Position numbers and translations under genes: made by a program. A stretch of 64,000 nucleotides of DNA. It comes from Septoria linicola (taxonomy: Eukaryota > Ascomycota > Dothideomycetes > Mycosphaerellales > Mycosphaerellaceae). Shown one piece after another: positions 42,594 to 53,472 of the stretch (positions are counted from its first letter, which is position 1; each line of letters opens with the position of its first letter). Location of the stretch: contig CP099419.1 of the NCBI GenBank assembly GCA_024114885.1, forward strand, positions 4,526,001 through 4,590,000. Direction: 5' to 3'. The notes beneath the pieces were generated by a model. It did not search any database, was not told the origin of the DNA, and saw nothing but the letters and a program-made list of their open reading frames with translations.

Positions 42594-44450
42594 ATGTCGC
42601 CATTCTTGATAGCCGCACTGCTCACGAGTCTGGCCAGCGGCGTTCTGGCTCAAAACTGCAAGAACACCCCTTCGGATTCAACATGGCCGAACGACAACGA
42701 ATGACAGGCATTGAACGCATCCATCGATGGCACTCTCCTGTCCACCATACCCGTGGCCTCATCCTGCTGGGCTGGTAATCCCTACAACTCACAAGTATCT
42801 TGCGACACTGTAGATGCAAACTGGACATCTAGCATTTTTCACGCCGCTCTGCCGGAATCCATTGGCGCAACTGTTTTCGCCAATCACTCGTGCCTTCCAC
42901 CTGATACAGACGCATATCTTCCGTCGAAGGGCCTGCCAACTTGGAGGACTTCCATCGTACATTGTGAACGCGACTTCTCCGGAGCAAGTTGCTACAGCTG
43001 CCAAGTGGGCTGCAGAACGGAACATTCGAATTGTCATCAAGGGCACTGGTCATGATCTCTCAATGGAAGGTATGTCTGGAAGATCGGTCTGAGGATGAGG
43101 GAGCCAGATTGACACTCTCCCTAGGTCAAGCGGGGCTTACGCTTTGTCTATCTGGACACGCCATTTTCGCGACCTTCGACGTGAAACCGAGTGGAAAGTA
43201 CCTGGGAGTGACAACACCGAGGATGTAATTGTGTTCGGAAGCGGCCTCGGTTGGGGAGACATTCTCGACTGCGCTATGTCGCAAGGACGTCTTGTGACGA
43301 CTGAACAAGACCCAAGTGTCGGACCCGGTGGCTACATCTCAGGTGGTGGTCACGGCCCTCTATCTTCGACTTACGGTCTTGGTGCTCAGCAGGTCTTACA
43401 GGCCACTGTCGTTACTACGACTGGTGAAATCCTGGTCGCCAACTCCGCCCAGAACCAGGATCTGTTTTGGGCCATCAGAGGTGGAGGCGGTGGTCAATAC
43501 GGCATAGTCACTGAATTTGTCATCGTACATCATCCTTTGCCTGAGCGTGTTGCGTTTGGCACGTTGACAATCGCACCGCTCGCGCAGAGTGCGGCCAATG
43601 CTTCTTGGCACGCTGCTTCCATGTACCTCAGCAAGCTACCGGACCTGATGGAAGCGCACTTTCGCTTGCGACAGGAAACACCATGAAGACGTTCAATCCT
43701 GCAATTGTCAATATCACAGCTGGAGTTTCTACGACACATGCTGTGTGGAGTTTCAACAGAACTGCAGCACAAATGGACGCTTTGATCGATCCCGTTGTCC
43801 AAGAATTGCGAACGCTCGGAGATAACTCTACCCTCAGTATCACATACTCCGCTTCGACTGTGGCGAACTGCTCGTCCTTCTACAGCAGCATATCTGGTTC
43901 AAACACTGCTGGTGGAGGGGGTGTCTCGTCTAGCCGTCTTCTTGGGCGCAAAGAGCTTGTCGATATCCCTCAATGCGAGCTTAGCCAGTACCTGCGGCGC
44001 GCTGTGGCGGCACAGAATACTACAGCCGGCACTTACGCCACAGTTGGACTGTCCGGCGGACTCGGCGCAACCGACGCCCCCGCTGAGCGATGGGGTGCTC
44101 TCCTTCCGGCTTGGAACACCGCCCACTTGCATTTCTTCGTTGGCGGTGCGTCTGGATCTGTCGATGATGTTACCAGCCCCCAGACACTCCTCGCGGACAA
44201 TGCTGCTTGGCTCGAGAAGAACAAGGAAGAGCTATGGCGAGAATGGGCTCCTGAAAGTGGCTCATACATGAACGAGGGCAATCCGTACAACTCGCATTTC
44301 AAACACGACTTCTACGGAGATCATTACGAGGGGTTGCTGGCGGTGAAGCAGAAGTATGATCCGACCGAGAGCTTGTACGTGTTGAGTGGGGTTGGAAGTG
44401 ACAGCTGGCACTATGACCTGCAGGATGGCACACTCTGTCGCACAGTGTAA
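42594..44450 (+). pseudogene. Secreted FAD-binding (BBE/berberine-bridge-type) oxidase, broken
   Basis: The ATG at 42594 opens a signal peptide (FLIAALLTSLASGVLA) followed by a Cys-containing start typical of secreted FAD oxidases. At 42702 the expected Trp codon is TGA. After about 42925 the frame moves by one base; the family sequence GGLPSYIVNATSPEQVATA continues. After an intron at 43070-43124 the FAD-binding core is clear (IWTRHF, GPGGYISGGGHGPLSS, NQDLFWAIRGGGGGQYG). A second shift occurs near 43650, and the C-terminal BBE-like end runs to 44450 (PYNSHFKHDFYGDHYEGLL). Intact members oxidise sugars, alcohols or alkaloid-like compounds with oxygen. One nonsense change and two frameshifts make this a pseudogene unless all are sequence errors; the stop is G-to-A, consistent with RIP or ordinary decay. 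Confidence 0.85.
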
Positions 44451-45306
44451 CATCTTCTCGGTCTGCTCATGATCCGGGGCTTTAGATCGCACATCTGCTA
44501 TGTGCTCTCGGCCATGAGTCCGAAGGCTTGGATGCGTAATAAGCCAAAAAGCTATGATACTCGACTCAATCTTCTTGACGTCTTCTCGTCAATCTCCAAT
44601 CACCTCAGTAGTGACGGCCATGCAAGATGATGTGCCGATCGGAGTCCCGAGAGAGATAAAAAAGGACATGTATCACGGCCAGGCTGATATGTCGCGCAAT
44701 ACTTTGATGCCAAAGTGGCCACAGAGCTCGAAAACTTCTTGTTGCGCTCAGTCCTCAAGCCTCTCAACAAAGCCGTATAGCCTTCATGAGCCGGAAGATA
44801 GGAGCTTCTTCGGAGCCCATCGCTTTGCCAGCGTCCTTCGTAGCATTTCCAACACTAGGCAAATGGCATCGACGTTGGCCCATCGCGTTAGTCGCAGCAA
44901 ATTCGCCGAAATGTGAAAGCTTACTGATCACTAACCCATGTGCTGAAGCTTCGCACTTCAGCCAGGCCTTCTGGAGGCCACCAGTCTCGTATAGCCAGTG
45001 AGAAGTGAGTGCAACACTGGCAATGCCTTGAACTTGCGATCCAGTAGCTTCGGCTCGATCACGAACTCTTGGTGATACAGGCGCATTGCGCTCATTAGTT
45101 GGTGAAAGGCTCTTTGAAGTATGTCAGCTCTTCGTCGTTATGAATACAGCGAGCGCGTAATAACCTAATGATATCTCGCTTAGACTCCAAGCATCGTGAC
45201 CCACGGAGGTAGCTGAGAGAGGGGGTTTTGGCGACCCATGACTGAGCAAAAGATGAACAGCTTCTTCTTCTTCAAACACACAGTAAAGGTGGGAGTAATG
45301 GCTTCC
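44451..45306. other. Intergenic region
   Basis: About 850 bases hold the 3' flanks of the oxidase remnant and, from the other strand, of the hypothetical at 45307. A plus-strand frame at 44554-44916 has no motif and is not called. Confidence 0.4.
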
Positions 45307-45840
45307 TCATCGCCAAGCACTACCAGGCGTCTCTTGAGTACCTTCCTTTTCTGTTTCTTCTCGTAAGCTCTCTCCCTCAAGCCTCGCACTATCATCATTG
45401 GTCTCGCTTAATTCCCAGGACAATCGTCTGATTCCATGCTGATTGCTCGCTCGGGCCCGCTTACGTTGGCGTTCAATACGTCCTGAGCACTCTTCAATGT
45501 AATTTCTGACGAAATTGAAAGCGTCATCTGGTAGATGCATTACACAGTCCAAGCCGATGTAGATTTCCTCCGGCTCACGATCGAACGTAAGCCATGTGTC
45601 AGCTTTCGTGTCTTCATCGTCCGAGTCGCTGACCCATAGTTCTTGGTCCTCGTCGCGGAAACCTTTGTATGTGACTTTCGTCGCATTCATCGTGTTTCGA
45701 TGCTCGAGATGCCGATCATGAGCAGACGCGACTGGGATGCATGTTGACGCGTTTGCCAAGAGCGCCAAAAGCTTCGATCTAGTTAGCCCAGACGAATGGA
45801 AGCCTCCCTCACTTCCTCCTTCTGTCTCCATCCGGTCCAC
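45307..45840 (-). CDS. Hypothetical acidic protein
   Basis: A 177-residue frame with no introns needed. The centre has WVSDSDDEDTKADTWLTFD, an acidic patch typical of nuclear or cytosolic proteins, then a helical segment FNFVRNYIEECSGR and a basic stretch (RQRKRARA). The C-terminus is Glu-rich. The start may be the internal ATG at residue 51 (about 45690), which precedes the better-looking part. No family recognised. Confidence 0.5.
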   Translation of the reverse strand: MDRMETEGGSEGGFHSSGLTRSKLLALLANASTCIPVASAHDRHLEHRNTMNATKVTYKGFRDEDQELWVSDSDDEDTKADTWLTFDREPEEIYIGLDCVMHLPDDAFNFVRNYIEECSGRIERQRKRARASNQHGIRRLSWELSETNDDSARLEGESLREETEKEGTQETPGSAWR

Positions 45841-46143
45841 TTAATCCAGATGTAGACGATCTCTTACCAGCATACGCATTGTCGCTATGCTTTCACAACC
45901 TTTGAGAGCCCCCGGCGCCTGAGAGGCAACGCGTTACCGGCCATTCACGGATCTGCTAGGCGAAATTCTCATGATGATGTAGCCTGAAACCCTCAAGATG
46001 TTGCCGGATGGTGCTGCTCAGCGAGCGACCTTACGTCAAGATTCTCTCGTTGAAGATTGTGGTAGGATGTCTTCGAGGCAAGGCGTCCTTTCTCCAGATG
46101 TCCTAGCTATACAGCCTCTCTCGGACCTGCACTACGCTGGTTC

Positions 46144-47550
46144 TTGACACACTGGAAGATGGCCCGCCAGAATGACCAACACGATCCGAGCTCAGCTCAA
46201 GACGGACACGACCTTCTCATTCCATTCCACTTGATCGATCCTCAGCTCAACGACGATGAAGACACTGAACAACACAAAGCACATCGAGGCCACTACCAGA
46301 AGAAACGCTCCATTCGGCACTATCGACACGCAACATCAAGATGGAGAGCAGCATTGGAGAGCTTCAACCCGCTGTGGTTCGCGCTTGCAATCTCGTCTGG
46401 AGGTTTGGGTGAGATCTTCGGGGATGCGACGTTCCCATATCGCGGACACTGGCAGATCACGATCTCTACAATTCTCTATGTTGTAGAAATAGTCCTTTTC
46501 TTCCTCTTCACTGGGATCATGCTGGCTCGCTGGATTCGTTATCCGCATGTTGCTGCGAGGCGAGCCATGAGTGATGCTGACGAGCTCGGTGCCTACGCCA
46601 TTCCACCCATCGCCTTGATGGTCATTGCTGCCCTTACTGCTTCGCAGGTGAGTGCGGGGCCTTGGGGCAAACACGCGTTCACCATTGTGGCGTATGTGTT
46701 ATGGTGGATCGGTGTAGTCTGGGTGTTCTTGACGGGACCTGTAGTGTTAACAGTACTCTTCTACACTGGCAACCAGAGCTCTAGAACAATGTCGCCAGTC
46801 CTATTCATGGCTCCAGTCGGTCTCGCAACTGCAGGAGCGACAGCTGGTTACATTACAACTTATAGCTTCGAAATGTCACCACGTCTTGCAGTACCGCAGA
46901 TTGTAGTGGGCTATTTTGCTGCCGGAGTTGCAACTTTCATGGGGATCATTCTATACAACATCTACTTTCACCGCCTGTTGGCTGCTGGGTTCCCAGTCCA
47001 TGCGAAGAGACCGGCAATGTTCATACTGGTTGGACCGGCGGGCCAGCTCGCGACATCGCTGCAGATGCTAGGTGAAGCGGCATCAGGGCACATGAACTTT
47101 GCACAGTATAAGCCAACATCTGTCGATCCGCCGACATATGGCACGGTGTGGACGCAACAGACTGCTCAAGGCCTGCAAAGTACCGGCCTTTTACTTGCGC
47201 TTCTCATCCTCGGCTTCTGCTATCTGATGCTCTGTCTGGCAATCATTGGCGTTGGGGACCTGTTCATCCAGAGACGGGCAACGTACAACTTGACCTGGTG
47301 CGCCATGGTCTTTCCAATGGTCACGCTGACTACCGCATGGCTGTCGCTTGCCAGCTCAATGGACTCACCAGCATTTCGCGGTCTGGTGTGCGCATTGACC
47401 GTCATACTGTTCATCGTATTTTTCATCAACTTGGCATTCACCGTGAAGGGCCTGTTTGATGGCAGTCTGATCTTCGGCACGACGCAGCTCGACCAAGAAG
47501 CCGATTTGATGTCGAAGGCTCAGGCTGAGGAAAAGCAAGAGCAAGTCTAG
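46144..47550 (+). CDS. SLAC1/TehA/Mae1-type anion or dicarboxylate transporter
   Basis: A single exon of 468 residues. A charged, His-rich cytosolic N-terminus of ~75 residues precedes FNPLWFALAISSGGLGE, the start of the ten-helix SLAC1/TehA fold that includes yeast sulfite exporter Ssu1 and fission yeast malate permease Mae1. About ten membrane spans follow. The ISSGGLGEIF motif and the QMLGEAASGH loop fit a channel-like transporter. The substrate (sulfite, malate, chloride or another anion) cannot be told from sequence. The start could be the second Met (46159). Plasma membrane. Intact and without introns. Confidence 0.85.
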   Translation: MTHWKMARQNDQHDPSSAQDGHDLLIPFHLIDPQLNDDEDTEQHKAHRGHYQKKRSIRHYRHATSRWRAALESFNPLWFALAISSGGLGEIFGDATFPYRGHWQITISTILYVVEIVLFFLFTGIMLARWIRYPHVAARRAMSDADELGAYAIPPIALMVIAALTASQVSAGPWGKHAFTIVAYVLWWIGVVWVFLTGPVVLTVLFYTGNQSSRTMSPVLFMAPVGLATAGATAGYITTYSFEMSPRLAVPQIVVGYFAAGVATFMGIILYNIYFHRLLAAGFPVHAKRPAMFILVGPAGQLATSLQMLGEAASGHMNFAQYKPTSVDPPTYGTVWTQQTAQGLQSTGLLLALLILGFCYLMLCLAIIGVGDLFIQRRATYNLTWCAMVFPMVTLTTAWLSLASSMDSPAFRGLVCALTVILFIVFFINLAFTVKGLFDGSLIFGTTQLDQEADLMSKAQAEEKQEQV

Positions 47551-48264
47551 GCTTTGACATCATGATAACGCCGGACAATTGCACCCGAGGGAGTTCCGCG
47601 AGTCGATAGCGCGGACCGCAGCAACAAGATGGACCAGGTGTATTCACAGCTTCACGATCTTTTATTGGAATAGACTTTGTCAATGCATGCATCGCCGCCA
47701 CACCATGAACGCCACCAACCCGTTGGCAGATCCTTCAGCCTTTCCCGAAATCACGGTGAGAGACTGAGAACTACTTCATTGTTGCAGAACATGTCTCATG
47801 TCGTGCATCACAACAGCGATGTCATCGCGGACAAGCAATACAATCGAGCACGATCTACGCACTGTCTCTGTGGGAGAGAAATGGCATAGGGCATCAGAGT
47901 GGTGGAATGACGCCGAACAGCCTCATCCGCACGCAACTGATCCTCCCGCACGCACAGCCTTGCTGCATGCTGCGTGCTCTCGCTCAATCTTGCTCTTTCC
48001 CGTCTCGTGGCTCGCGGAGCTCACGCGAGCTTCAAGCCATGGTGGAGTAACCCGTTTGCGATACTACTTTCCAGCACGATGCCAACACACTAGTCATGCG
48101 TTCTCAATGCCCTCCACGGGCGTACGATGAGGCCGCAGATCTGGCCCAGCCTCGGCTGGTCGCAGCCCCAATGATACAAGTGCGACCACACTAGAGTCTT
48201 CGTATACAAGACCTTGCGTGCACCTCAAGCTCCTGCTTCCTTGTTCCATACAGCTTTAATCATA
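47551..48264. other. Intergenic region
   Basis: About 710 bases with the 3' flank of the transporter and the promoter of the Cys-rich surface protein. Short plus-strand frames here have no motif. Confidence 0.4.
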
Positions 48265-49267
48265 ATGTCTTCAACACCTAGTATGTCCTGTCCGGCAGGC
48301 GGGCAATTCTATGCCTGCGCAACAGGCTCTCGATTTGTGGGTTGCTGCGGCACTGATCCATGCGGTAGCAATGGTTGCGCAGCATCACTGATACTGCGCC
48401 GTCTCTGGGGCTGAGTCTAACGTGCTACAGGGAACCTGGTTGCAACATCCTTCAGTACAGCCGAGTATGGAGATTTCTCTGACCAGCAATGTGATGGAGG
48501 CCTCTTCTACACATGTAGCGCGACCAGTCCGCCATTCTGGGGCTGCTGTCAAAGCAATCCATGCACTTCAGGAGCGTGCCCTGCCAACGACCTCTCTCCA
48601 GCATTCTTGAGTGGAAATCCTTTGCTCGCAGCACCATTTCTCGCACTGAATGGTAGCGTCTCAGCAAGCACTACTTCATCCGCAGGCGCCTCGAGTGCGT
48701 CTAGCACGTCTACAAGCAGTCCCTCGACTCTGAGCACATTAACAACATCGGGCTCAGCCTCCACTTCGACTTCACCAGCAGCATCTCCCTCTACTACAGA
48801 GGCAGCCACAAGCCAGTCTTCGTCAAACACCGGCGCTATCGCAGGCGGTGCTGTGAGTGGCGGCGCTGTTCTTGTCGCTCTGATCCTAGGCTTGGTCTGG
48901 CTTCTGCGTCGACGACGAAAGGGCACTGACAGCAAGCGGGAAAGCACAGAGGCACGGCACACCACAGAAATCCAGCAGACCAATCACGGCCTCGGTCTCA
49001 CCGGTGCTTCAGTCGCGAAGGAAGAATACAGTGAGTAAAGGCTGATATCAGTTCTCGAATTGTCTATTGACCTTGGGCACAGAAGATCATCCAGCTACCT
49101 CTCCGACCATACCTTCTTACCCAGGCTCTCCACAGCCGCCGTACTCGCCAGGACCACCTAGCTATGTTGATGAAAGAGCTGCAAGAAATTTCTCTTACGA
49201 GCTTCCAGGCTCTCCCGGAGGTCAAGAGATGGACAGTGGGCAGAGATATCATGCTTACAGACAGTGA
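48265..49267 (+). CDS. Cys-rich single-pass membrane protein with Ser/Thr-rich stalk
   Basis: Start 48265; exons end near 48364 or 48373, then 48431-49030 and 49083-49267. Two related Cys-repeats lie at the N-terminus: CPAGGQFYACATGSRFVGCC in exon 1, and a second of the form C..GLFYTCSATSPPFWGCC. They are followed by a long Ser/Thr-rich stretch, a membrane segment (AVLVALILGLVWLL) and a stop-transfer cluster (RRRRKG). The ~110-residue cytosolic tail is Pro/Tyr-rich. There is no N-terminal signal peptide, so the topology is inferred as outside-in. The first donor is unclear: GTAGCA (48365) and GTTGCG (48374) both keep phase 1, and the expected strong site is missing. The acceptor has an excellent CTAAC branch. 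The family resembles fungal Cys-rich surface proteins of unknown function. Confidence 0.65.
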
Positions 49268-49393
49268 CAAGAGATAAACGAGTTTTGGAAGCATTCGCAA
49301 TCACACAGGGCAGGCTTTACTCTTCAACCCACCACTCGTCCCACCAAGTGCGCCCGCAAAGACGGCACTGACAATTATTCCAGAGACTCTGCC

Positions 49394-50353
49394 CTATGGA
49401 CGCGGCTCACGAGCGTGCGGGCATTCGTGTGGTGGCACATCGCTCTCGTACCTGTCACGCCGATTCGCCTTAAGTTCTCCAGCCCGTTCCTGAACAAATT
49501 TACCAAGCTCTCGCAATTCGTCTCCACCCAGTTCCTGCGCCGCACTCTTGGCGCAAGTCAACGCAGTCTCCTCTTCAAGTCCCACGACCATCTTCCATCG
49601 CTTCGTCAGTAGCAGCAGGTCATCCGGCGTCTTCAACTTGCCCATTACCGTTCCCTTCCGTTCCACGGGTTGGTCAAACGTAGTGGCCCGGCTCAGATCG
49701 ATATGGGCTTTGCTGGACGGTGCGCCTGCATGCAACGTATAGCTGCCAGATATGTACTTTGGAGTCTCCGATTCCCACTCGTCATCTTGGAAAATGGTGT
49801 GTTTGAAGCTCATGTATGTTGACAAATCGTCGACTTTGCGGAGACCCCAGTCGCCTTTGGTCCCTATTGGAAGAGCAAGGTAACGATACTTGTTTGCGAA
49901 AAGAACAACGAACGGCCGCCGCTTCGATAGCATGATTGCTTTTGAGTCTTTTGGACAGACGTAGAAGACAGACATGCCTTTCGTGCTCGGTGAATCACTT
50001 ACTTCGATGTGGTGGGTCATCCATACGATATCGCCAGGCCTGACGCAGGCACGAAATGGCAACCAATAGGATCTTGGTAAGTTGATTCCGGCATTGGAAG
50101 AGCGAGCACTGACCGCGTATTGGGTGCTGGCTTTGTCAGAGTCACCGCGTCTGTTTGGTCCGTAAATTGAGTCGTTTCGCTGTCTCTTGTGGTTTTGCTC
50201 TGTCATGCCGCCACGGCGACCGTACACATCGTCGTCACCCCGGCCGCGCTTCTTGGAAGGTGTCTTCATTTCAGGCTTGCTCCCTCTGGAGGAAGACCTC
50301 TGACCGCCGTGTCTGCTCATGCTCAGCACTGGTGAGCCCCAGCGTGATGGCAC
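49394..50353 (-). CDS. Hypothetical protein with basic, disordered N-terminus
   Basis: A 319-residue single-exon frame. Residues 1-80 are Arg/Lys/Ser/Gly-rich and probably disordered, with SKKRGRGDDD. Residues ~95-215 look folded (YWLPFRACVRPGDIVWMTHH, then VVLFANKYRYLALPIGTKGDWG). The last 60 residues are helical and charged. No signal peptide. I do not recognise the domain. The short spacing (about 80-160 bases) to the divergent gene at 50433 implies a shared promoter. Confidence 0.65.
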   Translation of the reverse strand: MPSRWGSPVLSMSRHGGQRSSSRGSKPEMKTPSKKRGRGDDDVYGRRGGMTEQNHKRQRNDSIYGPNRRGDSDKASTQYAVSARSSNAGINLPRSYWLPFRACVRPGDIVWMTHHIEVSDSPSTKGMSVFYVCPKDSKAIMLSKRRPFVVLFANKYRYLALPIGTKGDWGLRKVDDLSTYMSFKHTIFQDDEWESETPKYISGSYTLHAGAPSSKAHIDLSRATTFDQPVERKGTVMGKLKTPDDLLLLTKRWKMVVGLEEETALTCAKSAAQELGGDELRELGKFVQERAGELKANRRDRYESDVPPHECPHAREPRP

Positions 50354-50432
50354 TTAGAGCATGTCTGATCGATGATTATATCGGCTATTGTGCAGCATCG
50401 TTTGCTGTTTGCTGCAATGAAAGGACATACAG

Positions 50433-52040
50433 ATGCGGAAAGTGATTCAGCAACTTGACTTGTTCGCATCTTCTCTACACTGCCCTATTATTCCGCAACG
50501 TGGTAGAAGCATGGTGGCGAGGCGTCGCAACGAAGGGCCCCAATTACCACCTCGACGAGCAAGACGCCTCAATGGCCAAGGGCCAGAAGTCGTACACAAT
50601 GCTCAAGGCATTGAGACAATACGGAGGAAAGGTCGGAAAGGCGCAAAACCCACTCCAACCCCAGCAAATGTGCCGCCGACTTCTACTTCAGACGATACAG
50701 ACACACCGCCACCTCCGCTACCTGTGCCCAAAATTGCCGCCGATGATGACAGAAATGCACACAGCAAACACCACGATGCTGGGACTCAAACGCACCAGTC
50801 CACGCTGGGCTACTACCATTTCACCGACACAGGTCCGATCCGCTACGCAGACAGGCCACCATGCATGGTCACCGTTCCACACGACGGCATAGATGTCCCT
50901 TCCATCCTCCCAAATCACAGTTTCTCTCAGCAAATCGAATCATCTATCACAGCTCATCGAGCCCTTCAGCAAGAAAGACAAAGACATGCAGAACAATCCA
51001 GACTTCTCACAAGATTCGAAACATGGTCTTTCGAAATGCAATCCAAACTCATCGAGGCATACAACGACGACGACGAGGACCAGACCACTCACCAACGCTT
51101 GAATACTCTGCATCGCAGACAATCTAAATCTCGTAGAGATCGTCAACACTTAGAGGAGCGCGTCGAGAAAGCCGAAGTGGCTGCCCAAACTGTACAGGTC
51201 GTCGTCACGAAGGCGCTCGAAACTATCTTCGTTGATTGCGGACTCCTACCCGCTGCCAGTGAGACCTTCGAGAAGACTTCATGGGATCTGGACTTCGATG
51301 AGACGTACTCGAAGCCCACTCTATCTCCACCTCACAACACAGCTGAGGGCGAAGCAGAAGTAGACACATCTCTGCAAACCATATCGTCCCAAGTTCTCGC
51401 CCACATCGATGCCGAGCAAGAGGTCTGCTTAGCGGCACGGCATTTAGAAGCCACGCGAGCTGCTTTTCACCGAAAGCATGATCACTTTTCTGATGACCAT
51501 GGCAGAGGGTACATGGAGGCATCAGCAACATCTTCACATGAACACCGCAACGAAGCCTTGAGCGAGACAACGTCGGAAACTGACCGCCGCCACCTTCTCA
51601 CAAAAATGCGACTGACCTCAGACCTCATCGAAGCCGAACAAGCGCTCCAAGCCGCAGAAGCTAAGCTCGCAGAGCTCCAAGACTCCAACCACACTCCCAA
51701 CAGCAAAACCCCAACCCAAACCTCCTTCTCCCGCTCCTCCTCCCCACCCTTTCTCCAACCAGCATGCCTCCACCGCTCCCCCTCCCACACCCACATAACA
51801 TCCTGGCGCCGCAGCATCCCCTCCTCTATCTCATCATCGTCCCCCCAAGCTCCACTACTCCTCAACTCGGACGAGGACAAGGAAGACTTGCCAATTCGGC
51901 ACAAGGACAATCAGCTGTGGGGAAGTATCAGTCGGGCAATGTATCATATCCAGCCGAATGCATATCGCGAGAAGATTGAGGAGTGGGAGAAGCATTGTGA
52001 GGGGTTGCGGAAGGCGAGGAGGGTAGATGCAGATGTTTAG
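50433..52040 (+). CDS. Hypothetical coiled-coil protein
   Basis: A 535-residue single frame. The first residues may be leader, since an internal Met at residue 27 (about 50511, followed by ARRRNEG) is a plausible start. A Pro-rich, basic N-terminus is followed by helical coiled segments (ERQRHAEQSRLLTRFETW, then LEERVEKAEVAAQTVQVVV, then LIEAEQALQAAEAKLAELQD). A Ser/Pro-rich tract follows, and the C-terminus is charged (REKIEEWEKHCEGLRKAR). No recognised domain or localisation signal. Transcribed divergently from the gene at 49394-50353. Confidence 0.65.
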   Translation: MRKVIQQLDLFASSLHCPIIPQRGRSMVARRRNEGPQLPPRRARRLNGQGPEVVHNAQGIETIRRKGRKGAKPTPTPANVPPTSTSDDTDTPPPPLPVPKIAADDDRNAHSKHHDAGTQTHQSTLGYYHFTDTGPIRYADRPPCMVTVPHDGIDVPSILPNHSFSQQIESSITAHRALQQERQRHAEQSRLLTRFETWSFEMQSKLIEAYNDDDEDQTTHQRLNTLHRRQSKSRRDRQHLEERVEKAEVAAQTVQVVVTKALETIFVDCGLLPAASETFEKTSWDLDFDETYSKPTLSPPHNTAEGEAEVDTSLQTISSQVLAHIDAEQEVCLAARHLEATRAAFHRKHDHFSDDHGRGYMEASATSSHEHRNEALSETTSETDRRHLLTKMRLTSDLIEAEQALQAAEAKLAELQDSNHTPNSKTPTQTSFSRSSSPPFLQPACLHRSPSHTHITSWRRSIPSSISSSSPQAPLLLNSDEDKEDLPIRHKDNQLWGSISRAMYHIQPNAYREKIEEWEKHCEGLRKARRVDADV

Positions 52041-52287
52041 CTTTCGTCTCATGTTTCTGAGTGGCGAGCGTCAAAACGTAGAAGTTTCCCTTTGCGAGCT
52101 ATTTCGCAACAGCACCACCGACTTCGTGTTATCAGACCCAGTCGATAGAACATTGTAAGGGAAGATGTGTCGTGCCAAATTCGTTATCATGTCATGGTAC
52201 TTAGATTGCTCTATCATACAGACCAGTCTGTGTCCGTGGCCAATCTATCTTGCTTTCGTAAGACTGTAATCGTCAACGATGTCATAT

Positions 52288-53472
52288 TTAAAGCTCGGCC
52301 TTAGCGCTCTCAGCAGACTCCTTGATGCTCTCAGCAGTCTCGGCGGTCTTGCCCAGGAAAACGCTCAGAATGTTCTTCCTGCTAGTCAGGTCATCAAGCT
52401 TCTCTGGTGCAAGGCCACCCTTGGTGATCAAGTTGGTAAGTCTGGTGGACTCCTTCTCGGCGTACTCCTTGTTCCCTTGCACCTTCTTGGCGACCTTAGC
52501 ATAGTACTCAGCGTACTTGCCCTGCAGCTTGCCGGCCTGCTTGATCAGCTCGGCGTAAGCCTTGTCGCCACCGGATTGAAGTGTGGCAACTGTAGCGTCC
52601 AGAGATGGCAAGATACCAGCAAGAGCGTTGAGAGAACCACCTGGAGCACGGAAAGTGCCAGCCTTCTCGTTGATGAATTTCACAAGGTCCGCCTCGCTGC
52701 GGCCGCCGCTGTATGGCTGCGACTCGCTCGATCCCTTGGGGAAGTAGAGGATAGTTGGGTACGACTTGATGCCATACTTCTCAGCGGTGGCCTTAGCGTT
52801 TGGTGCTTCTGCGTCGACCTTTCCGATGAGGACCCCCTCTTCGCTGACGAAGTCGGCAGCGAGCTTCTCCCAGGTTGGAGCAAGGGTCTTGCAGTCTGTG
52901 ATACCATATTAGTCGCTGTTGCCCATCTCGAGAAGACTTCGAGTATACTCACGTCCACACCATGGAGCAGTGAAAGCGACAAGTGCGTCTTGGTCCTTGC
53001 CAACCTTCTCAGCGAAGGTAGAGTCGGTCAAGAATTCGACCTGGCTCGCGGCTGACTTTGCCTTCTTTGCCTTAACACCAGTCTTCTCCGCGATGAAAGC
53101 AGTCAAGCTCTCCAAATCACGACCGCCCTTGTAGTCCTCTGGCTTCGACTTGCCAGTGCCGTCGAACCACTTTAAGGTAGGGAAACCTTGAATTTCGTAT
53201 TTCTTGCCCAATTCCTTGTGCTCATCGGCGTCGACTTTGGCGATCGTGACCTTGTCCTTTACAGACTCAAAGCTGCCTGCCAATTCCTCGTAGATTGGAG
53301 CCAGAGTCTTGCAGTGGCCACACCATGGAGCAAAGAACTCCACAAGTGCTGGCTTGCCAGACTTGAGGATTTCCTTGTCGAAGTTCTTTGGGGTCAAATC
53401 GAGAACGGAGCCTGCCGCAGCAGTGCTCACGGCTGCCAGCGCCGCGGTGAATAGTTGCGCGAGTCGAGGCAT
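52288..53472 (-). CDS. Protein disulfide isomerase with two thioredoxin domains and helical C-terminus
   Basis: Exons 52953-53472 and 52288-52895 (GTGAGT donor) give 375 residues. Signal peptide 1-20 (LFTAALAAVSTAAAG) targets the ER. Two thioredoxin domains each carry WCGHC, the first at ~48-52 and the second spanning the splice junction at ~172-176. A C-terminal all-helical domain (~240-375) resembles the ERp29/P5-type D domain of fungal PDI relatives such as TigA. It catalyses oxidation and isomerisation of disulfides in secretory proteins. The C-terminus ends AKAEL rather than HDEL or KDEL, so ER retrieval by the canonical receptor is uncertain. The start at 53472 gives the signal peptide; an upstream frame is leader. 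Confidence 0.92.

Noticed and set aside
44554..44916. A 120-residue plus-strand frame downstream of the oxidase remnant
   Set aside because: No motif, no splice support, composition like random sequence.
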